In this document: piece after piece, positions 40,770 to 52,760 of the stretch
How the letters are laid out: each line of letters starts with the position of its first letter
Numbering within the stretch: the first letter of the stretch is position 1
Origin: Symsagittifera roscoffensis
Lineage: Eukaryota > Xenacoelomorpha > Acoela > Convolutidae
DNA length: 64,000 nucleotides
Direction of reading: 5' to 3'
NCBI RefSeq assembly: GCF_963678635.1
Contig: NC_087062.1
Span: forward strand, 27,554,833 to 27,618,832
Made by a program: the position numbers and the translations under genes
The notes under the pieces: model-generated
Seen by the model: only the letters and a program-made list of their open reading frames with translations
What the model was told of the DNA's origin: nothing
Database searches by the model: none

Positions 40770-42095
40770 ATACCCATAGAAAAACAAAAATAACTATTTT
40801 TCTTTTAACAGCGTGAAATTTGTTTTTTTAATCAAGAAAGATACCATTTAAAAAGTTTTAGAAACTGTTGTTGCGAAAAAGTTGTGTTGCATGACTTTTT
40901 GGTTATGAATTGTTTTTCTGCTTCTTCGAATCATTCCAAAACCTTTGGTTTTTTCTTTTGTTGGGAGCTTTTACCCGTCTTCTGAATTCAAATATTCAGT
41001 TCTTCAATCGATGCCTTGTTAAGAGTTTTGGGTTACTTAAGTTTATAAGGTTTCCCAAAATTTCAATTTTTTCTCTTTTTTGTTATGGTTCGCAATTTGC
41101 TGGTGTCTCTAAATGGTTGTATTTTAACACAAGTTAACTCTCTGTCAATGTTATGGAATGAATCAAAGTTGTATTAGTTAGAAACGATTATCGCACTTTG
41201 TGAAAAAAAAACAATCTTCTGAGAAGTTTCACCAATAAAGTGTTCACAAATCAAGGAAACAATTTACTACTAGCTACAGTTGAGCTTCGCTGTCAATAAT
41301 TCCAACGCTACTCGTTAAGGTATATCACTATACGTCATTATCTCGAACATTTCATGAAACTCTATAATTCAAATCGAAACCAAACGGTTATTTAAGGAAC
41401 GAGTTGATTTTAAAACAGTATATCTACTTCATTTAGTACATTAACTTGGTATGTAAACCTCTTGAACGATAAAATGGTTTCAATGATTCGACATTTCATC
41501 ATATTTTTACATCAGCTAGACCCATCTGTCATTCATACAAAGGGATCATAAGATATACAGAGAGGTCATCAGTTGTTTTTTGGAATCTTTAGTTATACTT
41601 GGGGATCATTAGTTTTACATAGGGATCATTAGCCAAGCATATATATCAGTAGATATAATTAGAGATCCTTAGAAAACAGCTATAAACAATTACTCCGTTT
41701 TCGGCAGAAAGAAGAAAATATTGGTTTAAAAAAATGAAAAAAAAATGAAAAAAAATATCGTGTGAAAAATTTATCATAACTTTTCATATCCATAGGAAAA
41801 TATAAACAGATAACTGTTTTTTTTCTTAAAAGAGTGAAATAAGTTTTCGTTCTGTGATCAAAACAGGTACCATTTGCAAAATTTTAGAAATTGTTGTTGC
41901 AAAAGTTGTGTTGCAAGACTTTTGGATTTGATTTGTATTTCTGCTTATTCAAATCATTTCATAACCTCTGGTTATTTTTTCTCTTTTGTTGAGAGCTTTT
42001 ACGCATCTTCTGAATTCGAATAAACAATTCTTCAATCGGTAACATTTTGAGAATTTGGTTTTGTTAAATTTATAAGGCTTAACGAAATTTCAGGT
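40770..42095. repeat. ~300-bp direct repeat pair
   Basis: 40770-41075 and 41787-42095 are similar in the same orientation: CCATAGRAAAA.. at the start, GAAATTGTTGTTGCAAAA-like, TTGTGTTGCA.GACTTTT, TTTTACSCRTCTTCTGAATTC. The 0.7 kb between them holds a weak AGGGATCATTAG motif series (41540-41680). They could be degenerate LTRs, but no retroelement frames lie between. Confidence 0.6.
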
Positions 42096-42689
42096 TTTTT
42101 AAATTTTATAATTCATCAGGTTTAAAAAATTCACCCACCCAAAATTTATAATCGAACGTTTTAAAAGGCGATGGAAACGTTTAAAAACTTTTTCCGACAA
42201 TTTTTTTCACCGGATTCGTGTCCTACCGAAAATTTTATGATCTCAAAAAGAAAATCCAAAAGGGAACCCGCATTTTGCGGCTGTGTTGAGGAACCCTTAA
42301 GTGGGAGGCTTTAAAAACATTTTAGATCCTAAAATATAGAATCAAAGCTTTTTTCGAGCAATGAATGGGCGAAATACAACGTTTAAATTTTTAGCTCTTA
42401 AAAACCTTGAGGTCTCCCCTTAAGAATCTTAGGCGGATTATGACAAGCCTCGCCAAATAAGCCCCCCCTAAGGATCCCTGGTGGATCCCTATACTACTTT
42501 TTCAATCATTTCAATCCATGAGCCAATAATAAGCAAATAATCCAAAACATGAACAAAAATTAAACAGTTTTTTTTAAATATATTGACCAATTGTTAATAT
42601 GCGCATCATTTCGATTATTTCAGCCGTAGCTTTTACCCTCTTAAGTGTTCTAAATCAACATAAAGGCCTTGTATTTGTTTTTTATTCTG

Positions 42690-43100
42690 ACTTTCGAAGG
42701 TATGGATGAAAAATTTGCTCTCGGTTGGATCATTTAGACAAATTTTGAACTTTTAACTAACAATGTTTGGCGGAATAGCTTATATCATTCGAACGATCTC
42801 GTTGTCTTGAGCTCAAATTTTAATAAAACTTTAATTTTTTAATAAATCAACAAATTTGGATAACTGAGGCGCAATATATTTCGAGCTATTAATGCGTAAG
42901 CGGAGATTTAATCTGGCTTAAAAATCGTTCCAAACTGATGGTGTCATACTATTTAAACTAATTAAATTGCTGCTATATACTAAATGAACCGTTTTGCTCT
43001 TAATATAATTATTTTTAAATCTTAAACAAATTCTATCTCATAGATCTTGGAAGGCTGTCAGAAAATTCAAGGCTTTCCACTAATACACGAGCACTATTGT
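42690..43100 (+). repeat. Dispersed repeat R1, partial copy 4
   Basis: Diverged copy: TTTTAACTAACAATGT, GCTATTAATGCGTAAGCGGA and GGCTGTCAGAAAATTCAAGG. Confidence 0.55.
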
Positions 43101-44109
43101 CTATATTTTGAGGCGTTTTATATTGGTTTTATTGTCTTATTCATAGATTGTATACCATTGATAACTTGATTTGTTCTGAATTGGTCAAATTTCAATGATT
43201 TTGACTGATTTTAAAATAAAAATTCGAAAAGAGCATTTACGTTGAGTTTTTGATGAGAAGAGAAAAATAAACTAACAATTAAATGCAATTTTTTAGTAAA
43301 AAATTAACTGTTACCAATTAAGGTTTTTAAGTTTTCGCTAATCTTCGTCTTTAATTTGATAACCCTGATTGTATTCTTTTGAGTTTTCCGTTCAATAATC
43401 TAAATAAAACCATACGAAAAAATCTGACTGAAAAACCGTTCATCAAAGGAAATCAAGTAAACTAAAAGTTTTTTTTACTGAAAAATTGATATATTTGTAT
43501 TGTACTGTTTGATCCAATTGAGTGAATTGAATTGTTTTTGTTCAAGTCGGTTTTGTTGAATTGTTCTACTAAAAATAAATGAATCTTTTTAGTTTTAAAG
43601 ATCTTAAATTTTTTTCGAAAGGTAAATGATTTCTCCGTCCGAACAATTGGTGATTTTATTATCTTTTCTTAAGCTTAAAATCGTAAATAATTTTTTCCGA
43701 CTTTTCCAATTTTATAACCAAATTTTAGAACTTCGTATTGACTTTTCTCTACTCCATGTGAAGACTTTGGCGACCAGCTTTCAGTAAAATCGGACTTTAG
43801 ATCCGGACGCGGTGCAATTTTCAAATTTTGGCATCAGTCTGGGACCTCGACCCGGGTTGTCATTTAACGCTCCTGATTGTTTAAAAACCCTTTAAAATCA
43901 ATTGTTAAACTCACTCTACACTTAAAATCTTGCATGGTCAAAGCAAAAACGGAAAATTAGAAAATTCATATTTTTTTCTATGCAGTCTTGTTGGAAAGAA
44001 TAATGAAAACACTGAATTAAGTTGGTCAGTTTTTGGTTAGTTTTTTGTTAGTTTTTTGTTAGTGTTTTGAAATAAATTTACTGAATTTCCATAATTTACT
44101 TCACCTTGA
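43101..44109. other. Intergenic, downstream of Hsp70
   Basis: AT-rich; a lone GACCCGGGTTGTC motif at about 43850 resembles the end of the ACCCGGG element family. No gene and no clear polyadenylation signal for Hsp70 recognised. Confidence 0.5.
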
Positions 44110-44250
44110 TCAGTTGTGATCACTCTTGAGCTTTTCAAGTTTCTCCTGAATCTCTTGTTCAGTGATATTTTTTGTTTCCAGCCAAACTTCTGCATCTGAG
44201 ATTGTTTTGTGCAGCTCAGAATCATTCTTAGGTTTTTTTCTTTTTCGGAG
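44110..44250 (-). CDS. Hsp70 exon 3
   Basis: Forty-six residues plus TGA, joined in phase 0. [18 protein letters not shown] matches the lid helix region of Hsp70 (ISEADKKKV..VISWLD), which shows this is the real terminal exon and that the lid ends early. Confidence 0.85.
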   Translation of the reverse strand, partial: LRKRKKPKNDSELHKTISDAEVWLETKNITEQEIQEKLEKLKSDHN

Positions 44251-47200
44251 CTGAAAAAAATGAAATGTCCGGAACATTTTCATTTTTTGTTATTTCATTC
44301 ACAACCACTATCTTGTTTTGGCAATTGTAGCACTATTTTTACAGAGTGAAAACATAAAACCTAGGCGACGAATTACGGTTGAGTCAAATTGTAAAAAAAG
44401 TAGTTTGCAAAAAAACTGGATTCTATCTGAATATTTTTTTTTGTAATTTCCCCTGAGAACACTATGGCTTAAGCAAACTTGATTAAAAAGGATTTTCTTT
44501 AAATGTTAGGGAATACTTCATTTTTGCAATAATAAAGTTTTAGAAAGTTTACAAATTTATAAAAACAGGAAATTTCCTTAAAATGCTATATCCTATTTAA
44601 TATCTGAATATTTGTATGAAGAATCGTGCTCATCTGAATGCTCGTATTGATATATGGAGGCTTCATAGTTTTTTTTTCATACTATAAAATGTGTGTTTTT
44701 ATTTAGTGCAGTTTAGACACTTTGTAGATATGACCTATAATACAAAATACAAAATACAGGTCTCAGCTAATTCGAGACTTTCTTTTTGCTTAAACAGATT
44801 TAAAGAAAAATCGACTGGAAAACTAAAAAGAAGAAAATTAAACGAATGCGCCATTAAAAAATCGAAAAAAGACAATGTCAATTTTAACCTATCGCTCATA
44901 GCAAACAAACCTGGTAGAGATATTCTTCCAGCTTTTGTTTAGCGTGGATTCGGCGCATTTCAATTCTGTCTTGTTTTGCAAATTTTTGTTCATCGTCTAG
45001 TAATATTTGAACTTCCTCTGGGTCATGTTTTTCGCGCTTGATTGTTATCTCTTCACACTTTCCAGTATCACGCTCTTCAGCTCTCGCGCTCAAAATGCCA
45101 TTTACGTCTATGCTGAAGGTTACGTCGTATTTCTGCTCTCCTTTCAAACCTGGCTTGATGTCCTCTAGCTTGAAAGAATCTAACTTATTGTTCTCCGATG
45201 CAATTGATCGTTCGCCCTCAAAGATAGCAAAATTAATTGCCTCTTGGTTGTCTGACACTGTCTCAAAAGTTTTCGTTGCTTGGCAAGGAATAGTGCTGTT
45301 TCTTTTTATGATGAACGACATTACATCGTCTTGGGATTGAACTCCAAGTGAGAGTGGGCAGACATCAATTAGGACAACTTGCATCAACTGATCAGAAAAG
45401 GCCTTGATGAGACTGGCTTGAATTGCAGCCCCACGAGCAACTGTTTCCTCTGGGTTTCCTGAATTTAATAATGGGGTGTCTGGGAAAAAATCTTTAACCA
45501 TTTGTCGAATTTTCGAGATTCTGCTGGATCCACCCACCATCAAAACAGCGTCAATGTCTTTTTTTTGCAATTTGGCATCAGTTAGGGCAGTTTGAATACT
45601 GTCCAAAGTCTTTTTGAAGAGATGCTCATTGAGTTTTTCGAATCGAGCCCGGCTGATCTTAGAGAGGAAGTCTTTTCCATTGATAAGATTGTCCACCGCA
45701 ATTGTCGCTGAAGCTGCAGATGACAATTGATGTTTTGCTATGTTGCAAGCCTGCAGAAGTCTAATAAAGGCCCTTTTGTTATCCTTTACGCACTTTCCAC
45801 ATTGTTTTTCAACTTCTGTGAAGAGATACTCAGCCAGCTTTTGATCGAAGTCTCGGCCACCCAGGAAAGAATTTCCAGACGTAGCTAAAACCTCTAAAAT
45901 TTCGTCCTGACATTCTACAATAGTTATGTCAAAAGTCCCCCCTCCCAGGTCGTACACCAGAATCTTTTTATCTCCTGTCGCAAATTTTTGATCGTCACAA
46001 TGAGCTAAAATCGCAGCTGTAGGCTCATTGATTATTCGAAGGACCTTCAAGTCTGCAGCTTGTGCAGCCAAGACTGTAGCTTCTCTCTGAGTGTTGTTGA
46101 AGTAAGCAGGAACAGTTATGACTGCTTCCGAAATGGAAGTTTCCAAGAACTTTTCTGCTTCCTTTTTGAGCCTGGATAGAATCATACCAGAAACTTGTAC
46201 TGGGGTCAACACCTTTTTTTCGCCGTAGCACACCACGTCATAACAAAGTTGGCCTTTTCTTTCCACGGTTTTGAACTTCCACGATGAGCGAGCAGTTTGA
46301 AGATGCTCATCTTCAGACATTCTTCCAATCATTCGCTTGGCATCATAAATCGTGTTGTCGACATTTCGATCCAGCTGAAAAAAAATTGAATTGGCTTTCT
46401 TGAACTGGACTTAAAATTTAAAAGTCGGAATAGCTTCTTAAAATGTTTTTCCAGATGAGAAAACATTTCCTGACCCGTTTCTTCCCTCTAAAATAAAGGG
46501 AGGTGGGGAGGAAAAAAACATTGCCTCACCCATGTAAACAGCTGCTATCTTCAAACCGTACACAAAAACTCTTTTCAGTTCCTGTGTCAAACTCAGAAAC
46601 TTATCCGTTTGATTAATCAGTCATATATGCAAAATGATTTTTTTCATTCAAAGCAGATTATAAAACAGAACATCAAACAGAACATAAAACTTGGTCACTA
46701 ATGATATAATCGACCATGTCGCCATGATCGTTTGTCATTATCATTAAAAAATATCATTATATATAATTATCTATAGTTCATGATTCTGCTATGACGGTTC
46801 CGAATTTCGAATAGACTGACAGCAAAATTTCGCCTGCGAAGGTTAGTTCAGCCAAAATTCAACATCTAACATGGCGAATGATTTTTATCATCTGAAAAAC
46901 CTCAATATCTATTTTATTTTTTTAAACAATACATTGTAGATGTTATATATTTTTCATATGAAATGGAGGTTGAAATTTGTCAATTTTCGAATAAACTGCA
47001 AAAAATTAGTTTTTGACTTGTTAGAGGCAAACTCTTTTAGTTTCTTTCAAATTTCAGTAGAAACTGTTAAGGTCAGTTTAAATTTTAAATAACCAATGGG
47101 AAAAAATCAACAGAACTTCAAAAGTTTTTGTAAAGTTTTTGTTTTGAAACACCAAAGTTTCAAATTCAGTGGTGATTTTTTTTAAAAAAAGTTTCAAATA

Positions 47201-50200
47201 CAAAGCTGATTCAAATTATCCGGACAAAACGAAAAAAATGAACTTTGAACACGATTTTCTCAAATATAGGGTTAAATTTAGATAAAAAAGAATAACACGC
47301 ATTGCGCAGAGTTCTAACTAAAATAATGTGGTGCATTTGAGTATACGATTTTAAAAAGTGCCCAAAAAATGGGTTAAGTTAGCTTTTTTAAGTTAATCTC
47401 GCAAATTGCTGAAATTATAATATTAACCGATGAAAATTGTTCATCAAAAGAAGTCTCTTCCTTAGTCCAACGAATCTCTCTAAGAGCTTAAACCTCTTGA
47501 ATTAAAAACAAATTTTATCCGTTTTTTATAAATATTTTGCCTTCCAAGAATTTTGTTGGGCACTGCAATATTCGTTAATTTAACTCAGCGCTATACGAGG
47601 AGTTTCCAAGGTTTAGCCTTGATACAGATAGTCTTGTTCTTATTGTCACTTTTTTGGTGTCTCCTTCAATGAGTTTATTTTTCGTGATTTCGGATGGCTC
47701 CTAACTTCTGATAATGTAAATTTTGATAACACAGGCGAAGATTTTTTCCAAATCTGGTTACCGTTATTTAAATTTGTTTATACTCTTAGAAAAAAAACGT
47801 TCGAAATTGTCAATTTTGTTCATTTCGTCTGGTTAAATTAAATCAGCGCTATACCAGTAGTTTCCAAGGTTCAGCCTTGATACAGATAGTCTTGTTCTTA
47901 TTGTCACTTTTTTTGGTGTCTCCTTCAATGAGTTTATTTTTCGTGATTTCGGATGGCTCCTACCTTCTGATAATGTAAATTTTGATAACACAGGCGAAGA
48001 CTTTTTCCAAATCTGGTTACCGTTATTTAATTTTTTTTATACTCTTAGAAAAAAAACGTTTAAAATTGTCAATTTTGTTCATTTTGTCTGGTTAAATTAA
48101 ATCAGCGCTATACGAGGAGTTTCCAAGGTTCAGCCTTGATACAGATAGTCTTGTTCTTATTGTCACTTTTTTTGGTGTCTCCTTCAATGAGTTTATTTTT
48201 CGTGATTTCGGATGGCTCCTACCTTCTGATAATGTAAATTTTGATAACACAGGCGAAGACTTTTTCCAAATCTGGTTACCGTTATTTAAATTTTTTTATA
48301 CTCTTAGAAAAAAAACGTTTAAAATTGTCAATTTTGTTCATTTTGTCTGGTTAAATTAAATCAGCGCTATACGAGGAGTTTCCAAGGTTCAGCCTTGATA
48401 CAGATAGTCTTGTTCTTATTGTCACTTTTTTTGGTGTCTCCTTCAATGAGTTTATTTCTCGTGATTTCGGATGTCTCCTAACTTCTGATAATGTAAATTT
48501 TGATAACACAAGCGAAGATTTTTTTCCAAATCTGGTTACTGTTATGTAACTTTTTTCATACTCTTAGAAAAAAAACGTTTGAAATTTCCAATTATGTTCG
48601 TTTTGTCCGGTTCGTTTTGTTCAGCACTGTAAAAAGAGTTGTCCAGGTTTTGCCTCGACACGGGTAGTCTTGTTCTTACTTCTGATAACCTCGGCAACTT
48701 CAAAAAAACCTCGACAAAAATTTTTTTCATATTTTGTTACTATTATTTAGAAATTTTTGACTTGCCGAATTTCGATTGATCTTATCATTTGATTTTTTTT
48801 TGCAGATAAAAAAAACAAAAAATATTTTGTTTGTTTGTGGTCGCCACAGAGTTTACGGAGTTGAATAATACCCAGCATTGGTTCATCGTAAGACAACATA
48901 TTATATTAGCCTTATCGTAGCTTGAAAAAAAATCAGTTTATAAATACTTCATTTCGTTTTTGTGTAGTTTTTTTCTACTACATATTACTTGATACATTTT
49001 GTCTTTGAATAAAAGCATTCTATTCATTGATACCAGTCAAACAGCTGCTGCTGCTGCTTATGCGTTAGTGACTACTGAAAAAAAACGGTTGATTGTGATT
49101 ACATGAACAAGAAAACAACCTGCTTAACCAATTATTAAATCATATTTTGAGAAAAACTGTTAATTTTTAATTGATTTTACTTTCTCATTTCGGTTAACAA
49201 ATAATTTAAAATCATAACCGATGCTGTCTTCGTTGATAAAATTGGAATGATTCTGCAGTTTTGCGAGCATTCTCCACGTATTGCGACTTTAATCCGGTAA
49301 CAGCTCCAAGCTGACAAAATTGCAAAAAATTAGCAAATGTTTAAATCTTAATTTCAAGCCACCATGTTTGCTCTACCATAGATAATTATCGCTTATTCAG
49401 TGAAAACTCAGAGATGTACATAGCTGGTTCAGTCACAAGTGTAGCTATTGCTATTAATACCTGTCATGTCAATGATTTACTAACTTTCCACTACTATAAA
49501 TTCCTTTTTCAATAACAGTTAATTATTGTTTCATGAAGCAGAATCACGCTGAAACCAGTCATGTCACTCAACAAGAAACAAAAATAAAGTTTCCGAGCGC
49601 TAATTCCCTCTTTTAGAAATCGCTTATTGTTCCGTCAATCTGATTTTTTCAGAAGATTTTTTCCCCGTAATTCGAGCAAATATAGAAAGCAATCAGGCTT
49701 ACAATAGCTTTTTTGATGGCTAAAAGGCTTTCAATAGCTTGTATTCAAAAGTAAAAACTTTTCAGTATATCAGAGCCTTTTAGAGTTCAAAACTTCAAAA
49801 TATCAAAAAAAATGCAAAAAAATTTGATTTTTTTTATTCCTTTTGTTTTTTTTTGGTAATTTTTGTTCATATTTTGAAATTTGTTTTTTATTATTACGAC
49901 TGCCAAAGATGCTTAATCTTTAGTTTTCGTCAGCTGCTTTTATCACACCACAACGAAAAAAAAAGCCCCTAATTTGAATTTTTTTTATCGTGGGAACTTT
50001 GTGTAGTACTTGCACAGTAATCAGCTATCCATTCTAAATAAATCTGATTTCTATCCCGGGTTTACTCCATATACCAAACAAGCTAATCGTTTAATTCCAT
50101 TAGAAATTTTATAAAAAGCGCTATCATTCAACTTTCTTGCATGTTTGCCAAAATGATGTATTCGAAAACAAAAAAAATGTTTTGGCATGAGAGTCAGTGT

Positions 50201-51148
50201 ATCGTCATAGGGAAAAAACTACAGCAAGCTATATGATCATCACTGCAGCAAATTATATGATCTTGTTAAACACTCCCCCTCCCTATGGTACCTCGTAACG
50301 AATTTCTTCGTCATCCATGAAAACAAAAATTGCATTTTGTCAAATAAGATGCTTAGATGATTGGTTTTTTGTTTCTCAGAAAAACATTTTGTCGGCTTGC
50401 TATTGGTTGGCGTTATTTAAATAAACTTCATCAAACCCTTGTAAGGAGTTGCTCCTCCATTGCGGCAAGTAGTTAACAAAATTCAAACGCTAAACATACA
50501 ATTTGCATGAATGTTAATTGCTGAAATCTGATTTCTATCTCGGGTTAAACTCCATAGACCAAAAATACAACTAGCCTTTTTGATGGCACATTTTTTATGA
50601 CGTTCATTCAAAATTGCACTCCCACAGCCTTTTCTTGTTTTTTATTTCAAGCGCAAAACTAATTTAGACAACATAAAATTAAATTTAAACAAAATGCTTG
50701 TATCAGGTCAAAGCCTTGAATGTTTTGTCTGCCATTTAACTGCTTTCAGGCTGATAAAATCAAACATTAAGTGATCAAATTTGGGTCATATACTGAACTA
50801 ATTAGACAAATAAGTTTGCCTCAATTCAATTTCGAACGACTATGCAGTGCGGGATGATTCACCACGACTAAAAAATTCGCTTAAGATTTTCAGCATAAAA
50901 CTAAAAATGAGCAGTTTAGATAGACTCCTTGTTTTTTATTGCGATACAGCTGAGATACATATGAGAGATAGTACCTGGGCCTTCGCTTCATCGCCGATGA
51001 GTCTTTGTTTGTCACTGAAAGCCACGTACGATGGCGTGACCAGGTTGCCCTGACTGTTTGGAATGACCTCCACTCTTCCGTCTGCCCTGTATACTGCTAC
51101 ACAACACGCAGTCGTCCCCAAGTCAATTCCGATGCATTCTGAACTCAT
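44110..51148 (-). CDS. Hsp70-family chaperone, lid-truncated, no EEVD
   Basis: Three exons on the minus strand: 51148-50975, 46374-44911, 44250-44110; 592 residues, phase 0 joins, GT-AG introns. The nucleotide-binding domain is complete: IGIDLGTT (residues 6-13), AKR with Lys71, [11 protein letters not shown] (198-208), INEPTAA, VGGSSRI (about 339). The linker DVCPLSLG (395-402) and the beta substrate-binding domain (FEGERS, DVNGILS) follow. The last exon adds a charged helical stretch ([16 protein letters not shown]) and stops at KSDHN with TGA. Cytosolic Hsp70s usually have about 640 residues and end EEVD; here roughly 50 residues are missing. No signal or transit peptide, so cytosolic location is inferred. 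The acceptor of exon 3 is TTTTTTTCAG. Confidence 0.94.
44911..46374 (-). CDS. Hsp70 exon 2
   Basis: Encodes residues 59-546, from [14 protein letters not shown] to KLEEYLYQ: most of the ATPase domain and all of the beta substrate-binding domain. Acceptor TTTCAG, donor GTTTGT. Confidence 0.95.
47201..48629. mobile_element. Tc1/mariner-like element expanded by a 259-bp tandem array
   Basis: The left end, CAAAGCTGATTCAAATTATC, follows TA; the right end, ..TTCAGCACTG, is followed by TA. Both resemble the 13092-13530 MITE ends (CCGGACAAAACG next to the ends). Inside, a 259-bp unit recurs with CAGCGCTATAC at 47586, 47844, 48103 and 48362, nearly identical between copies. Each unit starts from a TIR-like GTCTGGTTAAATTAAATCAG. 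Confidence 0.75.
47586..48629. repeat. 259-bp tandem array, about four copies
   Basis: Each unit contains CAGCGCTATACGAGGAG, CCTTGATACAGATAGTCTTG, GGTGTCTCCTTCAATGAG and GATAACACAGGCGAAGA. CCTTGATACAGATAGTCTTG also resembles the terminal motif of family R1, so the unit seems composite. Confidence 0.92.
50975..51148 (-). CDS. Hsp70 exon 1
   Basis: Encodes residues 1-58: [20 protein letters not shown] through GDEAKAQ. Donor CAG then GTACTA at 50974. Confidence 0.94.
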
Positions 51149-51536
51149 TCTGATTTTTCAGATGGTTCCGATACTTCAAGAATAAATTGATTTTGTGGAT
51201 TTCCTTGACGCTCTAATATTGCAGAAAGTTTCTATAACACTATGATACTTAAAAAACCCTGTAATAAAACAGACAATATTTTTTTTCGTAATTATAAATT
51301 TGTCTATTGAATTTTTATCAAAATGACTGGAGGTATTTTGGCCAAATAGGGGTGAAAAGGTATTTTTCTGACCATTTCTACCAAAGAAGATTATATTCAA
51401 TTGTGTTCGAGCCATAAATAGTTTGTTTCGACCGACCGATTTTGGTCAGTGACATAAATAGAGAGCATTGTTAAGTGATAACCAATTCTGTGTCTGCACT
51501 GGTTTTCGCGTCCAGACAATTCGGTCAAAGACAATT

Positions 51537-51815
51537 CAGCCGATTTGAAATTCAGACAATTCAGCCAAAAGTATGCAGACAATTCAGCCAGAGACAGTTC
51601 AGCCAATAATGGTGACCGCCCCAACGTGCTGCGAGCTTGCCAATAGATGACAGGACTCTATAATTTAGAACCGGCGACCTTGAACCGAGAAATAGTTTCA
51701 ATTCTAATTTGTTCTTTCGAATCTAGCGTTTTTTAAAACTGGCAGAAGTGTCTCAGGCTGAATTGTCTTTATACTTTTGGCTAAATTGTATGAAATTCAA
51801 ATTAGCTGAATTGTC
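51537..51815. repeat. Foldback repeat built on GACAATTCAGCC
   Basis: Left: AGACAATTCAGCC several times with CCAAAAGTAT. Right (51742-51815): the inverse ..GGCTGAATTGTC and ATACTTTTGGCT. The arms are about 75 bp and pair across a 130-bp spacer. Likely a MITE-like foldback. Confidence 0.65.
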
Positions 51816-52249
51816 TGTGCGTGCGTCATTGAGTTAAAATTTAAACTTCTAGATTTTTAAACTGAGTTGGTGCGTTTTGTCCAACAAGACGGTATTTTTA
51901 TTCAAATTATCTCTAGACTATCCAGACTGAATTGGTTTTGAACAAAAGAAGGGGACGGGATGAAAATGATGATAAAATTGCCTGCTAACAGGCACCATAA
52001 TCTAAAATTTTTGACGTACCAGGATTCCGTGTCTAAGTTTAATCAGAAGTTATCAGTCAATGTAAAACTATCGTTTCAAAGAATGGAAATCAAAGTGACA
52101 TGGTGACAGAGTTTTCTAAAGTAAGTAAGTTATAAGGTAAAAATTGCGGACACAAATGAGTTTGTAATGTGATACTTCGTTGGTATTATTAATGAGCTGT
52201 TTATGAGCAGTAAATACATATCAATAAAACGTATAAAATGTAACCGGTC

Positions 52250-52760
52250 TGTTGCCAAAACAATAGAAAGCAAAATTGCCGAAAAATTCGTCACGCAAAA
52301 ATTGATCAAACCGAGTAAAATTTTCACATCAAAAATGTGTGTTTGCTTTCAAACATTTTATTTTAGACTTGCTTATACTTACTATTTTTGTGTGTGCAAA
52401 ATTACCAAAAAATTTAATACGCGAAAATTTATCAAACCGAGTCAAATCTTCATATCAAAAACGTGTGTTTGCTTTCAAACATTTTGTTTTAGACTTGCTT
52501 ATTTTTACTATTTTGTGCAAAATTACCGAAAAAATTGTCACGCGAAAATTTATCAAACCGAGTCAAATCTTCACATCAAAAGCGTATGTTTGCTTTCATT
52601 ATTTTATTTTAGACTTGCTTATACTTAATATTTTTGTGCAAAATTACCGAAAACTTTGTAACGCGAAAATTCATCAAACCGAGTCAAATCTTCACATCAA
52701 AAATATGTTTTTTGCGTTCAAACATTATATTTTGGATTTGTTTATACTTAATATTTTTGT
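52250..52760. repeat. 121-126-bp tandem array, about four copies
   Basis: TCAAACCGAGT recurs near 52306, 52432, 52553 and 52674, with TTTTAGACTTGCTTA in each unit. Two long overlapping frames (141 and 174 codons) exist only because the unit lacks stops. Confidence 0.88.

Larger units (their letters stand above)
46375..50974 (-). other. Hsp70 intron 1, 4.6 kb
   Basis: Contains a mariner-like element with a 259-bp tandem array (47201-48629) and a fragment of R1 (about 50690-50750). Near 49040 is a short GCTGCTGCTGCT run. No other gene seen. Confidence 0.65.

Noticed and set aside
40910-41137. Hydrophobic Phe-rich frame
   Set aside because: Lies within a non-coding direct repeat; the second copy at 41.9 kb has a broken frame.
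45038-45340. Plus-strand open frame of 100 codons
   Set aside because: Antisense shadow of the Hsp70 exon.
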